Part shown: positions 9,082 through 18,484 of the stretch, piece by piece
How the letters are laid out: each line of letters starts with the position of its first letter
Numbering within the stretch: position 1 is the first letter of the stretch
Program-made: the position numbers and the translations under genes
Assembly (NCBI GenBank): GCA_020049045.1
Contig: JAIFLN010000143.1
Span: 1-41,680, forward strand
Direction of reading: 5' to 3'
Length of the DNA: 41,680 nt
Source of the DNA: Spirochaetota bacterium
GTDB lineage: Bacteria; Spirochaetota; Spirochaetia; JABEVK01
The notes under the pieces: generated by a model
The model's database searches: none
The model's input: only the letters and a program-made list of their open reading frames with translations
Told to the model about the DNA's origin: nothing

Positions 9082-9840
9082 TCAGATCTTGCCGATGTTG
9101 TTGAGCCTGAAGTCATTCAAAACCCGGCGGCAGAAGGCTTGAGCCTTGTGGACCACGGCCATTTCCTCTTTGGTGATGCTGTCCGTTTTGGTGGCGATGT
9201 CGAGGAGAATTTCGACCCGGTGGAGGAGTTGCGCGCCTAGGAACAAGCACCGGTTCTGAGCGCGGGCAATTTGACTCAACTCGGCATCGCCGTTCAACAG
9301 GGCCCAATAGGCTTCAATATCCTTGGGCCATTTGTCGCCCTGCAAGGTCAAGGCTCCCAAATCGGTGTCAGCAAGGAACAATCCGGGGCTGGGACATTTA
9401 CCCAGAAAGACAGGGTACAGCACGTCCCAGAGTTCCTTGCGGAACCACCTCAGGGTGCCATACAACTTGTCGACATCGGGGCTCTTCTCCGGATGTTCGG
9501 GAAGTCCTAGTGCAGGATAGTGCTTGATCCGCGCCTGCAACTGTTCCACGATCCGGTCGGCGTAGGAAACTACGGCCTTCGGCTTCGGGGCCGGGTTCCC
9601 TGCTGATAAATTTCCCTTGGCCTCAGCGCGTTCGATCAGAGTCCTGACAACCTGAATTTCCGCGCTGAGAAAGGTGGCTAGATCAATCCGGCTCCGTAAA
9701 GCCTCTTCATACCGCTCATCGAATTTCTTCTTGGCATCGGGTGTCCTGAGAAAGTGGACGATGTAATGATCGTACTCAGAACGGATCCTGTTGACGGCCC
9801 GTTCTATCTCCAAATCGGTCAGACGATGAATCTTGGACAA
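9082..9840 (-). CDS. Hypothetical protein
   Basis: Long ORF divergent from the cheY-like gene; helical composition; no recognised domain. Confidence 0.7.
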   Translation of the reverse strand: MSKIHRLTDLEIERAVNRIRSEYDHYIVHFLRTPDAKKKFDERYEEALRSRIDLATFLSAEIQVVRTLIERAEAKGNLSAGNPAPKPKAVVSYADRIVEQLQARIKHYPALGLPEHPEKSPDVDKLYGTLRWFRKELWDVLYPVFLGKCPSPGLFLADTDLGALTLQGDKWPKDIEAYWALLNGDAELSQIARAQNRCLFLGAQLLHRVEILLDIATKTDSITKEEMAVVHKAQAFCRRVLNDFRLNNIGKI

Positions 9841-9863
9841 TTCCCTACCTCATCTCCTATAAT
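9834..9863 (+). promoter_or_regulatory. Candidate sigma70-type promoter for the cheY-like gene; -10 lies only 6 nt before the ATG
   Basis: TGGACA (9834-9839), 18-nt spacer, TATAAT (9858-9863), ATG at 9870. Confidence 0.5.
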
Positions 9864-9869
9864 AGCGTC

Positions 9870-10250
9870 ATGCGTATCCTGATTGTGGACGATTCTCGCA
9901 TCATGCGGAATATAGTTAAAAATACTCTGAAGTCTCTCCGCTATCCAGAGGATGTTTTTCTGGAAGCTCCCGACGGCCAGGTAGCCTGGCAGATTCTTGA
10001 GGCTCAAGAAATCACCCTGTTGCTGGTGGATTGGAACATGCCGACCCTCAACGGTCTCGAGCTGGTCAAGAAACTTCGGGCCAACGCCAAGCACCAGAAA
10101 CTGCCCATCATTATGATCACCTCCGAGGCGGCCAAGTACAACGTGATCGAAGCGGTGAAAGCCGGAGTCAGCGACTACCTGGTGAAACCGGTGACAGAGA
10201 AGGGTCTCGAGGAGAAAATCCGGCGGGTCCTCGACAGGAGGCCGTCATGA
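9870..10250 (+). CDS. CheY-like response regulator receiver protein (module A)
   Basis: ILIVDDS, phosphoacceptor LLVDWNMP, ITSEA, KPV motifs. Confidence 0.93.
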   Translation: MRILIVDDSRIMRNIVKNTLKSLRYPEDVFLEAPDGQVAWQILEAQEITLLLVDWNMPTLNGLELVKKLRANAKHQKLPIIMITSEAAKYNVIEAVKAGVSDYLVKPVTEKGLEEKIRRVLDRRPS

Positions 10251-10720
10251 ACATCCGTTACATCACCCCTTTCATCGAGGCCGTCGAAGGAGCCTTCGAT
10301 CAGATGTTTCAGCTGCAGCCCCAAGCTCTGACACCGTATCTGGTCAAAAAAGAAGAAATACTCGACTGGGACATCAGCGGCATCATCGGTATTGCCGGCG
10401 AAGCCCGAGGCCTGGTTGTGCTGAGCTTCCCTGCCGACCTGGCGCAAGAACTGACCGCAGTGCTGACCGGGCAAGCCAAAGATACCATGGATGAGGATGT
10501 GACCGATACGGTGGGAGAGCTGGTGAACATTATTGCAGGGAACGCCAAAAAAGGTCTTGAGGAGTTCCGGCTGCTGATTTCGCTGCCATCGATTGTTCAG
10601 GGGCACCATCACCAGGTGACCTGGCCGTCGGGACCCGTTCCCATCATCACCATTCCCTTTTCGACCTCACGAGGGCACTTCAGCCTGTCGGTGGGACTCG
10701 AAAACATCATTACCACCTGA
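10247..10720 (+). CDS. CheX-like phosphatase (module A)
   Basis: CheX fold signature GELVNIIAGNAKK (ExxN); ATGA overlap with the CheY-like gene. Confidence 0.85.
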   Translation: MNIRYITPFIEAVEGAFDQMFQLQPQALTPYLVKKEEILDWDISGIIGIAGEARGLVVLSFPADLAQELTAVLTGQAKDTMDEDVTDTVGELVNIIAGNAKKGLEEFRLLISLPSIVQGHHHQVTWPSGPVPIITIPFSTSRGHFSLSVGLENIITT

Positions 10721-10733
10721 TCGGGAGACCTTC

Positions 10734-12608
10734 ATGCGAAAGTTCTTTAAAAACGTTTTGTACTCCGGCATCCAGGACCGATTGGCTCCCGAAGATCAGG
10801 TCAAGCTGCTGTTCATCAATTCGATCATTTTCTTCGGTTTACTCGTGCTCACGTTTTTTGGTGTACGTGACCTGAGCCACGGTGACATGGTTCTCGGTGG
10901 AGTTACCCTCGCCATCTCTTCGGTGGTACTTGCCTTGTTCTTTTTGATTCGGGTCACCAAGACCATTCAGATAGGCGCGTGGTTTCTACCCTTCCTGATG
11001 TTTGGATTCTTCACCTTTCTAACCGCCAGCGGAGGCGCCAACTCAACGGTGGTTTTATGGATACTAGTCTATCCCATTTTTGTCGTCTTTCTCATTGGTT
11101 CTTTTTGGGGCAGTGTGTTTGCCGCTGTCTTTCTTGCCGTACAAGCGCTTTTACTGTTTGTCCCGGGCCTGAGCCCGGCCGCAGCTGTCGAACTGGAATT
11201 CAAGACCCGGCTTATCGGGGTGTATGCCATTGTATTCACCTTTTCGTTGGCCTTTGAGATTATCCGTTTGCAGGCGCAAAAGGAGCTCACCCGCACGGCT
11301 TCTGAACTGGCCGGAGCCAAGGTCCAAACCGATGGCATTCTCAATACGGTGACGGAGGGCATTTTCCTTTTGAACCCCGACCTTACCATCGGTGATCAGC
11401 ATTCGCATTCGCTGAAGGCCATGGTTGGCAAGGACGACCTGACCGGCCGCTCGTTTTTGGAAGAACTACGGGGCCGCATCAGTGAAAAGGATTATGCCGC
11501 AGCGAAAGACTACCTCGATATGTTTTTTCTCCCCGACCCCCCCTGGCATTTGATGGAAGAGATCAATCCCCTTTCTGAGACGACCATCACCGGTCCAGAC
11601 GGTCTGCCGCACCATATGACGTTCTCGTTCCGCAGTGTGGAACTATCCACCGGACGGAGGGTTCTGGGCACGGTGCGTGACGTCACCGAATCGTTTGAGT
11701 TGAACCGAAAACTTAAGGAAGAAGAAGACCGGTCAGCCCGCCAGATGAAACACCTGTTTCAGATCATTCACGTGAAACCAGAGTTGCTGCTGCAATTCCT
11801 CCAAGACGCCGACCAAGAAATCACAGCGGTCAACCGTCATTTGAAAGATCAGAAAACCGACCCATCACAACTGATCGAGGAACTGTTCCAGGCCGTCCAT
11901 GCCGTCAAAGGAAACGCCGCGCTGGTAGGGCTTTCAGCCTTTGCCGCGAGGGTCCACGCTCTCGAAAACATGGTTGCCGCGTTCCGGGAAAAGAAGCCGC
12001 TTTGGCAGGATTTCCTCGAGATGACCGTTCAGCTCTCGCTCATACAAGCCGAACTGACCGAAATCCGCGAGCTGCTGGGCCGCATGTCAGCCTTCCAACG
12101 CGGAATCGAAGCCTCTTCCGCCGACCAAGACTTGCTTCTGCTGGCTCTTGAAAAAGCCATCGATCAGCTGGGAACCGATACCAAGCTGGCTGTGGACCTC
12201 GATATCAGCGAATTTCAACCACATTTGATACCCGAAAAGCATCGAAAACTCATCAAGGATGTTCTGGTTCAACTCGTCCGCAACAGCTATGCCCATGGGC
12301 TGGAGCACCCTTCGGAGCGAAAAACGGCTGGTAAGCCGGGACGGCCCCGCATCCGGGTCGCGACAACACCGGCAGGTCCGCTTCTCAAACTGGCGTACTG
12401 GGACGACGGACGCGGCATTGCTCCGGAAGCACTGAGCCGCGTCTTCGAAGCGGGATTCTCCACGGCCGCTTCGGTAGGGCTTCACGCTGGTCGAGGCGTG
12501 GGACTCAGTCTGGTGAAACAGCGGGTGGAAACAGCGGGTGGGCGCTTGAGTTTGAGATCGGTACAGGGAAAAGGGGTTGCCTTTGACATCACCCTTCCCT
12601 TGTCCTAA
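10734..12608 (+). CDS. Membrane CheA-like histidine kinase (TM-PAS-Hpt-HATPase, no CheW domain)
   Basis: N-terminal TM bundle; PAS-like region; Hpt motif HAVKGNAALVGL; CheA-like HATPase (LVRNSYAHGLEHPSER, DDGRGI, GRGVGLSLV); ends directly after HATPase. Confidence 0.87.
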   Translation: MRKFFKNVLYSGIQDRLAPEDQVKLLFINSIIFFGLLVLTFFGVRDLSHGDMVLGGVTLAISSVVLALFFLIRVTKTIQIGAWFLPFLMFGFFTFLTASGGANSTVVLWILVYPIFVVFLIGSFWGSVFAAVFLAVQALLLFVPGLSPAAAVELEFKTRLIGVYAIVFTFSLAFEIIRLQAQKELTRTASELAGAKVQTDGILNTVTEGIFLLNPDLTIGDQHSHSLKAMVGKDDLTGRSFLEELRGRISEKDYAAAKDYLDMFFLPDPPWHLMEEINPLSETTITGPDGLPHHMTFSFRSVELSTGRRVLGTVRDVTESFELNRKLKEEEDRSARQMKHLFQIIHVKPELLLQFLQDADQEITAVNRHLKDQKTDPSQLIEELFQAVHAVKGNAALVGLSAFAARVHALENMVAAFREKKPLWQDFLEMTVQLSLIQAELTEIRELLGRMSAFQRGIEASSADQDLLLLALEKAIDQLGTDTKLAVDLDISEFQPHLIPEKHRKLIKDVLVQLVRNSYAHGLEHPSERKTAGKPGRPRIRVATTPAGPLLKLAYWDDGRGIAPEALSRVFEAGFSTAASVGLHAGRGVGLSLVKQRVETAGGRLSLRSVQGKGVAFDITLPLS

Positions 12609-12619
12609 GATGGTGGCAA

Positions 12620-14032
12620 ATGCCTGACGACCCGTTTCTCGAAGAACTAACCAAGAAACTTCATGATTATGCGGGTGAGTTGGAACGAACCCACCTGCCG
12701 GCTCTCAAAAACGATTCCGCCAATTTGAAGGTGACGTTCAATGGCTTACTGGGCCTGTTGAAGCGGAAAAACCTGCTGACCGACGACCCCTACCAGTTCA
12801 GCGAGAAAATTTCCGAACTCAAAGCCGTTCCGAATGAGCCGTTCCTCGAAAACCAAAAACAGACCGTTGTCAGTATCCGGATGCACAACTTTGACAGCCA
12901 GCTGGCGTATCTGGCCGACTACTACCAGTTCAGCCTCGACTACCTCACCCTGCCCCGCTTGAAAGCCATGACCCAAATGCTGCGGTATGTGCGTTGGGAA
13001 GCCTTAACCGAAAACCATCAGGAACTGAACACCAAGTATGTTGCCGAGATGCTTGGTCGGGTGAAAAAAGGCGATGATACCATTTCAGCGGGTCTGGCCA
13101 ATGACATGGCCGGTCAGATGAAATCGCATATCGCCAAGATTTTTGAAACACTCAAAAAGGTGACCTTCTACAAACGCGAAGAGTACAAGCTGCTGTTGCG
13201 GACCAGTTTCTGGGAAGGTCTGAATCTTGCGGTGGAAGAAGTCTCCGGCAACCCCGAGAACGTCCAAAAGAAAATCAAAAAAGAATTCGCGAGCCATCTG
13301 AAAGGACAGCCGTTTATCCAGGAACTCATCAATGAACTTCTGGAGGAAGACTTCTCGCACCATTCGGCCTCAGTACGGGAAGAACTGCTCACCAAACTGA
13401 AAGTGACCAAGGCTGTCCAGGAAAAAAGCACCAAGGCTGTGGCCGATCCACGTTTGGAACTCATGGAAGCCGTGCGAACGTTGGCTACCTACAACATCCC
13501 CCTCGACGCCAGCCTTCGGAAGCTTCAAGAAAACGCCACCCTGCTCGATACCAATCAAGACGACCTGGGTGAACGGTTTCAACGCTGGTTGCGGAGTCTG
13601 ATGGGAATTAAGACCAAACCAAGGGTTTTCACGATTGACCTTTTCGACCCCAGTACCGGGGCAACCAAGCACGAGCCGCTCGAGTTCGACCTGTTTTTAA
13701 CAGAAACCACCAGTCGGCTCCGGTTGTTGACTGTGATGACAAACCGGACAGGCTCGCAGTTTCAGGCCCTTCTGCAACGGGGTGAGGAAGAGATCCTCCA
13801 ATGGTTTGAACGTCAGTTCCTCGACGCAGCCAAAATGGTCGAACGCCTCAACGGTCTGGATTTGTATTTCAAGACCGAGGTTCCCAAAGAAAAACGGGCC
13901 ATGGTCAAGGGAATCAAAGCCGAAGTGGCGCAGATACGGACGACGATGGCCAACGCCAACAAACAGCGCCATGAAGCCGTCGCCCGCCGGGAAGAACAGG
14001 AACAATTGAAACGGCTAGGAATGAGAAGCTAG
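12620..14032 (+). CDS. Conserved hypothetical protein
   Basis: 470-aa ORF, 11 nt after the CheA-like gene; helical/charged composition. Confidence 0.75.
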   Translation: MPDDPFLEELTKKLHDYAGELERTHLPALKNDSANLKVTFNGLLGLLKRKNLLTDDPYQFSEKISELKAVPNEPFLENQKQTVVSIRMHNFDSQLAYLADYYQFSLDYLTLPRLKAMTQMLRYVRWEALTENHQELNTKYVAEMLGRVKKGDDTISAGLANDMAGQMKSHIAKIFETLKKVTFYKREEYKLLLRTSFWEGLNLAVEEVSGNPENVQKKIKKEFASHLKGQPFIQELINELLEEDFSHHSASVREELLTKLKVTKAVQEKSTKAVADPRLELMEAVRTLATYNIPLDASLRKLQENATLLDTNQDDLGERFQRWLRSLMGIKTKPRVFTIDLFDPSTGATKHEPLEFDLFLTETTSRLRLLTVMTNRTGSQFQALLQRGEEEILQWFERQFLDAAKMVERLNGLDLYFKTEVPKEKRAMVKGIKAEVAQIRTTMANANKQRHEAVARREEQEQLKRLGMRS

Positions 14033-14036
14033 GCTC

Positions 14037-15377
14037 TCAGGCTTCGTATTCGCCTAAAAGCCGCAGTTCCTTGGCGACCTGACCCAACTCGGCCAGTGTC
14101 GCTTGGAAGGCACCAGACTCGGTGGGAAGCCGGACATCCACGTAGAACATGTAATCCCAGGGACGACCGTGGATGGGCCTGGATTCCAGCTTGGCCATAT
14201 TGACCCCGTGATTTGCAAACACTGCCAGACAACGGCTCAGCGCTCCCGGTTCATCGGCAGTAGCGAAAACCAGCGAGGCTTTGTTGGCCTTTCCAACCCC
14301 AGGCTCTGACCTGCGGGTAATCAGGAAAAACCTCGTGAAATTGCGGTGGTTGGTTTCGACTCCGGGGACCAGAATCTCCATACCGTATACCCGGGCTGCT
14401 TCTGCGCTGGCAATGGCAGCCAAAGTCGCATCACCTTTCTGAGCCACATGTTTGACACTGCCGGCGGTATCGTAAAAAGACACCGCCTCCCACTGAGGAT
14501 GCGCATCGAGAAACTGCTTGCTCTGAGCCAACCCCTGAGGGTGGCTGAGCACCTTGCGCACCGTTTCCAACGTTGTTCCCGGCAGGCCGATCAGGTTGTG
14601 CTCGATGCGCACCTGGGTCTCGCCCACAATGTGCAAGTCGGGAAATTCCAGCAGCAGGTCATAGTTGTCATTGATGGGGCCGGCCAGGGCATTTTCAATC
14701 GGAATCATGGCGAAGTCGACCTCGCCGGCCAGCACGGCCGAGAAAACTTCCCGAAAGGACGGCAGGGGCACGGCTTCGGAGGTGTCCTGTGGAAAAAGGT
14801 TGAACACGGCCATTTCACTGAAAGCCCCATGCTCTCCTTGAAAACCAACCCGAAACGACCCTAGCCCCGAATACCGCCTCGATGGCCCGGAGGAAGGTAC
14901 GCCGGTGCGGGCACTGCCTTCAGCCTTTTTAGGAATTCTGGTCAGTTCCCGGCCCAAAAGACCCGCCAGTGCTTTCAGTTCGGTCACAAGCTCAGCGGCG
15001 GCTCCTGGGTTTGGGCAGCGGACAGCCACCAGCGAAGCCCCGGCAGCAACGGCGGCCATCGCCAAGGGAACCAAATCGGGACCTTCGAGCAGGGGACCCC
15101 AAGGGCGGGTTTGAGTCCGGGCCCAGAGGGGGTAGCGGGCCACCTGATACGCTGTGTCGAGAAACAGACGGCCTTCCGCCAGGGGATCACTTCCGACGGC
15201 AAGTTCGGCCATCGGAACCTCAGGCATCAACAACCCGGAGTACGGGCGTTCTCCGCAGCAGACGCTCACTCCCGCTTCGCGGAGGGTCTCCCAGTCAGAA
15301 GGCGACCAGAGCGCCGCTGAGGCCTCCAAAACGGCTGCCACCGACACCCGGGGGTAACCCAGGGTCACCTCGATCAT
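14037..15377 (-). CDS. pheA: Prephenate dehydratase with ACT domain and a DAHP-synthase-like N-terminal extension
   Basis: PDT motifs (FQGEHGAFSE, IPIENALAGPINDNYDLLLE, TRFFLI), ACT domain (GALSRCL, ESRP); N-terminal ~150 aa resembles a DAHPS C-terminal half. Confidence 0.88.
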   Translation of the reverse strand: MIEVTLGYPRVSVAAVLEASAALWSPSDWETLREAGVSVCCGERPYSGLLMPEVPMAELAVGSDPLAEGRLFLDTAYQVARYPLWARTQTRPWGPLLEGPDLVPLAMAAVAAGASLVAVRCPNPGAAAELVTELKALAGLLGRELTRIPKKAEGSARTGVPSSGPSRRYSGLGSFRVGFQGEHGAFSEMAVFNLFPQDTSEAVPLPSFREVFSAVLAGEVDFAMIPIENALAGPINDNYDLLLEFPDLHIVGETQVRIEHNLIGLPGTTLETVRKVLSHPQGLAQSKQFLDAHPQWEAVSFYDTAGSVKHVAQKGDATLAAIASAEAARVYGMEILVPGVETNHRNFTRFFLITRRSEPGVGKANKASLVFATADEPGALSRCLAVFANHGVNMAKLESRPIHGRPWDYMFYVDVRLPTESGAFQATLAELGQVAKELRLLGEYEA

Positions 15378-15991
15378 CGCAGAGCCAACCTGGTGTCGTG
15401 GCTGAAATAGATCCAGGCGATCGCGTCGCGGTCCATCCGTTCACGGTCGGCCAGAATCCGTTTGATGTAGGCCTGGGTGCTTTTGGGAAGGGCCCTTTCG
15501 GTGAGCAGACCGATACCGGCATTGTAGTAGCCCAGAGCCTTGGCTTCAGAACCGAGCCTGTCATAGGCCATTTTGTAATAGGTCAGACCATGGCGCGCGT
15601 TGGCCTTGGGATCAAAAACGGTTTTCCGGTCAAGTTTTGAGAACGTCCGAGTGTTGAGCTGAAACAACCCGCGGTCAAGACTTCCGGGATTGCGGTTGAC
15701 TGCCTGCGGATTAAAGCGGCTTTCATTCCAAGCCAAGGCAAAACCCAGGGAGGGATCGATGTTGAGATCGTCACAAGTTTCGAGGATGGCCAGTGCCACG
15801 GAGCGGTCCTTGGTCAACTGGGCGTAGTATTCAACCACCAAAGGGCGGATTTGATCGTGGCGGTAAAGGGCCATCAGTGCATCGTCGGTAGCTGGTTTCA
15901 AAGAAGAAGAAGGCAGGAGGCAAGAACTGGTAGAAAGCAGGACAGACAGGGCTGACAGGACGAATAGGACGCGGAATCGAATCGGATTCAC
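15374..15991 (-). CDS. Lytic transglycosylase (SLT domain) lipoprotein
   Basis: Signal peptide with a lipobox-like Cys; SLT signature (ALAWNESRFNPQAVNRNPGSLDRGLFQLN, ALGYYNAG). Confidence 0.87.
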   Translation of the reverse strand: MNPIRFRVLFVLSALSVLLSTSSCLLPSSSLKPATDDALMALYRHDQIRPLVVEYYAQLTKDRSVALAILETCDDLNIDPSLGFALAWNESRFNPQAVNRNPGSLDRGLFQLNTRTFSKLDRKTVFDPKANARHGLTYYKMAYDRLGSEAKALGYYNAGIGLLTERALPKSTQAYIKRILADRERMDRDAIAWIYFSHDTRLALR

Positions 15992-18129
15992 TCCTCGAAG
16001 CGATCCAGGAGCCGACTGACCGAGTCGATCAGATCCCTGGATTGAAAGGGTTTGTGGAGGAAAAACTCTGCTCCCGGCCTAACGCCGTGGCGGAGGATCT
16101 CATCGTCGGTGTACCCTGACATGGATAAGAAAGGGATGTCAATGCCCGAACCCCGAAGCTTTTGGAGCAGTTCAGGACCCGTCATCTGCGGCAAAACAAC
16201 ATCACAAATCACCGCGTTCCAAGAACGATCGACCTTCATCAGAAGTTCCCAGGCACTCTCGGCATCACTGAAAACAGCCACACGGAATCCCTGCCGGATC
16301 AGAATCCTTTCGACATAATCCCGCACGGGCCGATCATCTTCAACCACGACAATTCCTCGAGTGGCAAAGGTCGGCAGCGGGACTGGAACTGCTTTTTCCG
16401 TTGTGAGAGAAGAATTTTGAACCCTCTCGAAAACCAGTGTGAAGGCACTGCCCTTCCCCGGTACGGAAAGGAGCTGAATCTGCCCCCCCGCCTGTTTGAC
16501 AATACCCTGCACCATGGCCAGGCCCAAACCGGTTCCCAGGGGTTTGGTCGTGAAGAACGGCTCGAAAATCCGCTCGCGAACCGAATCCTCCATTCCGATT
16601 CCCGTGTCTGATACCGTCAAACTGGCGTAAGAACCCGGCAGGAGAAAATCCCCTGCTTCATAAACCGAGCTGGTCAGGTCCAAGGGGCGGGTCACCAAAG
16701 TCAAGGTTCCGCCTTCGGGCATGGCATCGCGGGCGTTGAGCACCAGGTTGAGCACCACCTGTTCCATCTGTCCCTTGTCGGCCAAAAAGGGAAGTACCCC
16801 GGGTGAGGGCTCGATGCGCAGGGTAATGCGTTCCGTGATCAGCCGGCGGATCATCGACTCCATGCCGGCCACCACCTGATTCAAATCGATGACTCGAGGG
16901 GTCACCACCTGCTTGCGGGAAAACGCCAGGAGCTGACGGGTGAGTTCAGAGGCCTTGAGACCGGCCTGAAGAATCTCACTCAGTTCGGTGACCTCGGGCC
17001 GGTCTGAGGGCGTCTCGGCCAACAGGAGTTCGGCATAGCCGTTGATGACGGTGAGCAGATTGTTGAAGTCGTGGGCAATCCCTCCGGCAAGCCGCCCCAA
17101 CCCTTCCAGCTTCTGGGCTTCTCTCAGCTGGTTTTCCAAAGCCTTGCGGGGAGTGTTGTCATACAGAAAACCCCGGATCTGCACCAAGCGGCCGTCTTCC
17201 CCCCTGACACCGGACAAATGGGCGATCACCGAAACCTTCCCCCCGTCAGGACGGATCAGCTCGATTTCCTGATCCTCCAAAGCCAGTCTGGGGGCAAACA
17301 GAGCAACGACCCGGCGCCGATCCTGACGAGAAACAAAGAGTTTGCGCAGATCAAAACCAAGGGCATAATCAACAGAAGGAAAGCCGAAAATGCGGGCAAA
17401 GGCCCGGTTGCAGTCGGTAACCCGCCCCCCGGCCCCCATCACGAAGTCACCAGTAATGTCGTCCTCAAAAAACTGCCGGTAACGGAGAGCTTCCTTCTTC
17501 ACCCGGCGAAGAATGGCCTCTTTCTCAAACAGAGAATTCCGAAGATGAACAGCTTCCCAGCGGGCATCACCAGTCTCGACGGAAATGGGGGGCTGGCGCA
17601 GGTAGTCCGTCAAGAACGTAAGGCGGAGAATCAGCTCGGGACCGCCCTTGACCCGAATCCATGCCCGCTCGGGGGTCGGCCCCAGCACAAATTCCAAACG
17701 GGACGAGAAAGTTGGCGCTGGACGCGGCCCCAAGAAATCCTCAAGTTGGACAGCCACCATGCTGAAGTCCCCATCCGAAGGTGGCCGCAGAAAGAACACG
17801 GGCAGATCCTCCACCGTGCCCGCACCCGTCCAGGGCAGGTCGGCCAGGCGAATCTGCGGCAGGATCAGGGCTCCGGACAGACCTTCTTCAACAGCCCAGC
17901 GGGCCCAGCTTGGAAAATCCAGATCCCCAGGGGATGACTCGTCCCAGGGCACCAACACGACAGCGAGCCGTTTCAGACGAACCTGAAGCCAATCGAGATA
18001 CAACTTTGCTTTAACGAAGTCCTCGCGGTCGGGGTCTCCGAACACGATGAAAGCCAGGGATTCCACCCTGTCAGAATACTCCTTGCATCCGTACCGGACA
18101 AGCTTAGAATAGGTAAGGGAGGAATCCAT
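15988..18129 (-). CDS. PAS-containing hybrid sensor histidine kinase/response regulator
   Basis: PAS, HisKA ([21 protein letters not shown]), HATPase (DTGIGM, GTGLGL), C-terminal receiver ([13 protein letters not shown]). Start uncertain: ATG 18129 or GTG 18066, the latter preceded by AAGGAG. Confidence 0.9.
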   Translation of the reverse strand: MDSSLTYSKLVRYGCKEYSDRVESLAFIVFGDPDREDFVKAKLYLDWLQVRLKRLAVVLVPWDESSPGDLDFPSWARWAVEEGLSGALILPQIRLADLPWTGAGTVEDLPVFFLRPPSDGDFSMVAVQLEDFLGPRPAPTFSSRLEFVLGPTPERAWIRVKGGPELILRLTFLTDYLRQPPISVETGDARWEAVHLRNSLFEKEAILRRVKKEALRYRQFFEDDITGDFVMGAGGRVTDCNRAFARIFGFPSVDYALGFDLRKLFVSRQDRRRVVALFAPRLALEDQEIELIRPDGGKVSVIAHLSGVRGEDGRLVQIRGFLYDNTPRKALENQLREAQKLEGLGRLAGGIAHDFNNLLTVINGYAELLLAETPSDRPEVTELSEILQAGLKASELTRQLLAFSRKQVVTPRVIDLNQVVAGMESMIRRLITERITLRIEPSPGVLPFLADKGQMEQVVLNLVLNARDAMPEGGTLTLVTRPLDLTSSVYEAGDFLLPGSYASLTVSDTGIGMEDSVRERIFEPFFTTKPLGTGLGLAMVQGIVKQAGGQIQLLSVPGKGSAFTLVFERVQNSSLTTEKAVPVPLPTFATRGIVVVEDDRPVRDYVERILIRQGFRVAVFSDAESAWELLMKVDRSWNAVICDVVLPQMTGPELLQKLRGSGIDIPFLSMSGYTDDEILRHGVRPGAEFFLHKPFQSRDLIDSVSRLLDRFEE
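18083..18110 (+). promoter_or_regulatory. Candidate sigma70-type promoter for the receiver/FapA operon
   Basis: TTGCAT (18083-18088), 16-nt spacer, TAGAAT (18105-18110); followed by GGGAGG SD and ATG at 18128. Confidence 0.35.
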
Positions 18130-18484
18130 GGCCACGGTCCTTGCCCTCGGTGGTGACGAACACTCACTGCTTTGTCTTCAAGATATCCTTGAACCGTTTG
18201 GACATGTGGTCATACCCATTTCTGGCCAAGCGCAAGCCTTGCAAACGGCTCAAGAGATCCATTTCGACTTATTTCTCCTCGATCTGCTGCTGGATGGTGT
18301 CGATGCTCCGTCCTTGATTCAAGCGGTTCTTTCGATGAAGCCTCAAGCGAGGATCTTGGCCCTCACGAGTTATCCGAAAGCACCCAAAGCCAAGCAGGCC
18401 CTCGAGGCCGGCGCTTTTTCGTTGATGCGCAAACCCTATGAAATTGGCAGAATTCTCCAATACCTATCGGAGATTCGCCCATGA
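18128..18484 (+). CDS. Stand-alone response regulator receiver protein
   Basis: Receiver fold with LFLLDLLLDG phosphoacceptor and MRKPYE Lys; SD GGGAGG. Confidence 0.85.
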   Translation: MATVLALGGDEHSLLCLQDILEPFGHVVIPISGQAQALQTAQEIHFDLFLLDLLLDGVDAPSLIQAVLSMKPQARILALTSYPKAPKAKQALEAGAFSLMRKPYEIGRILQYLSEIRP

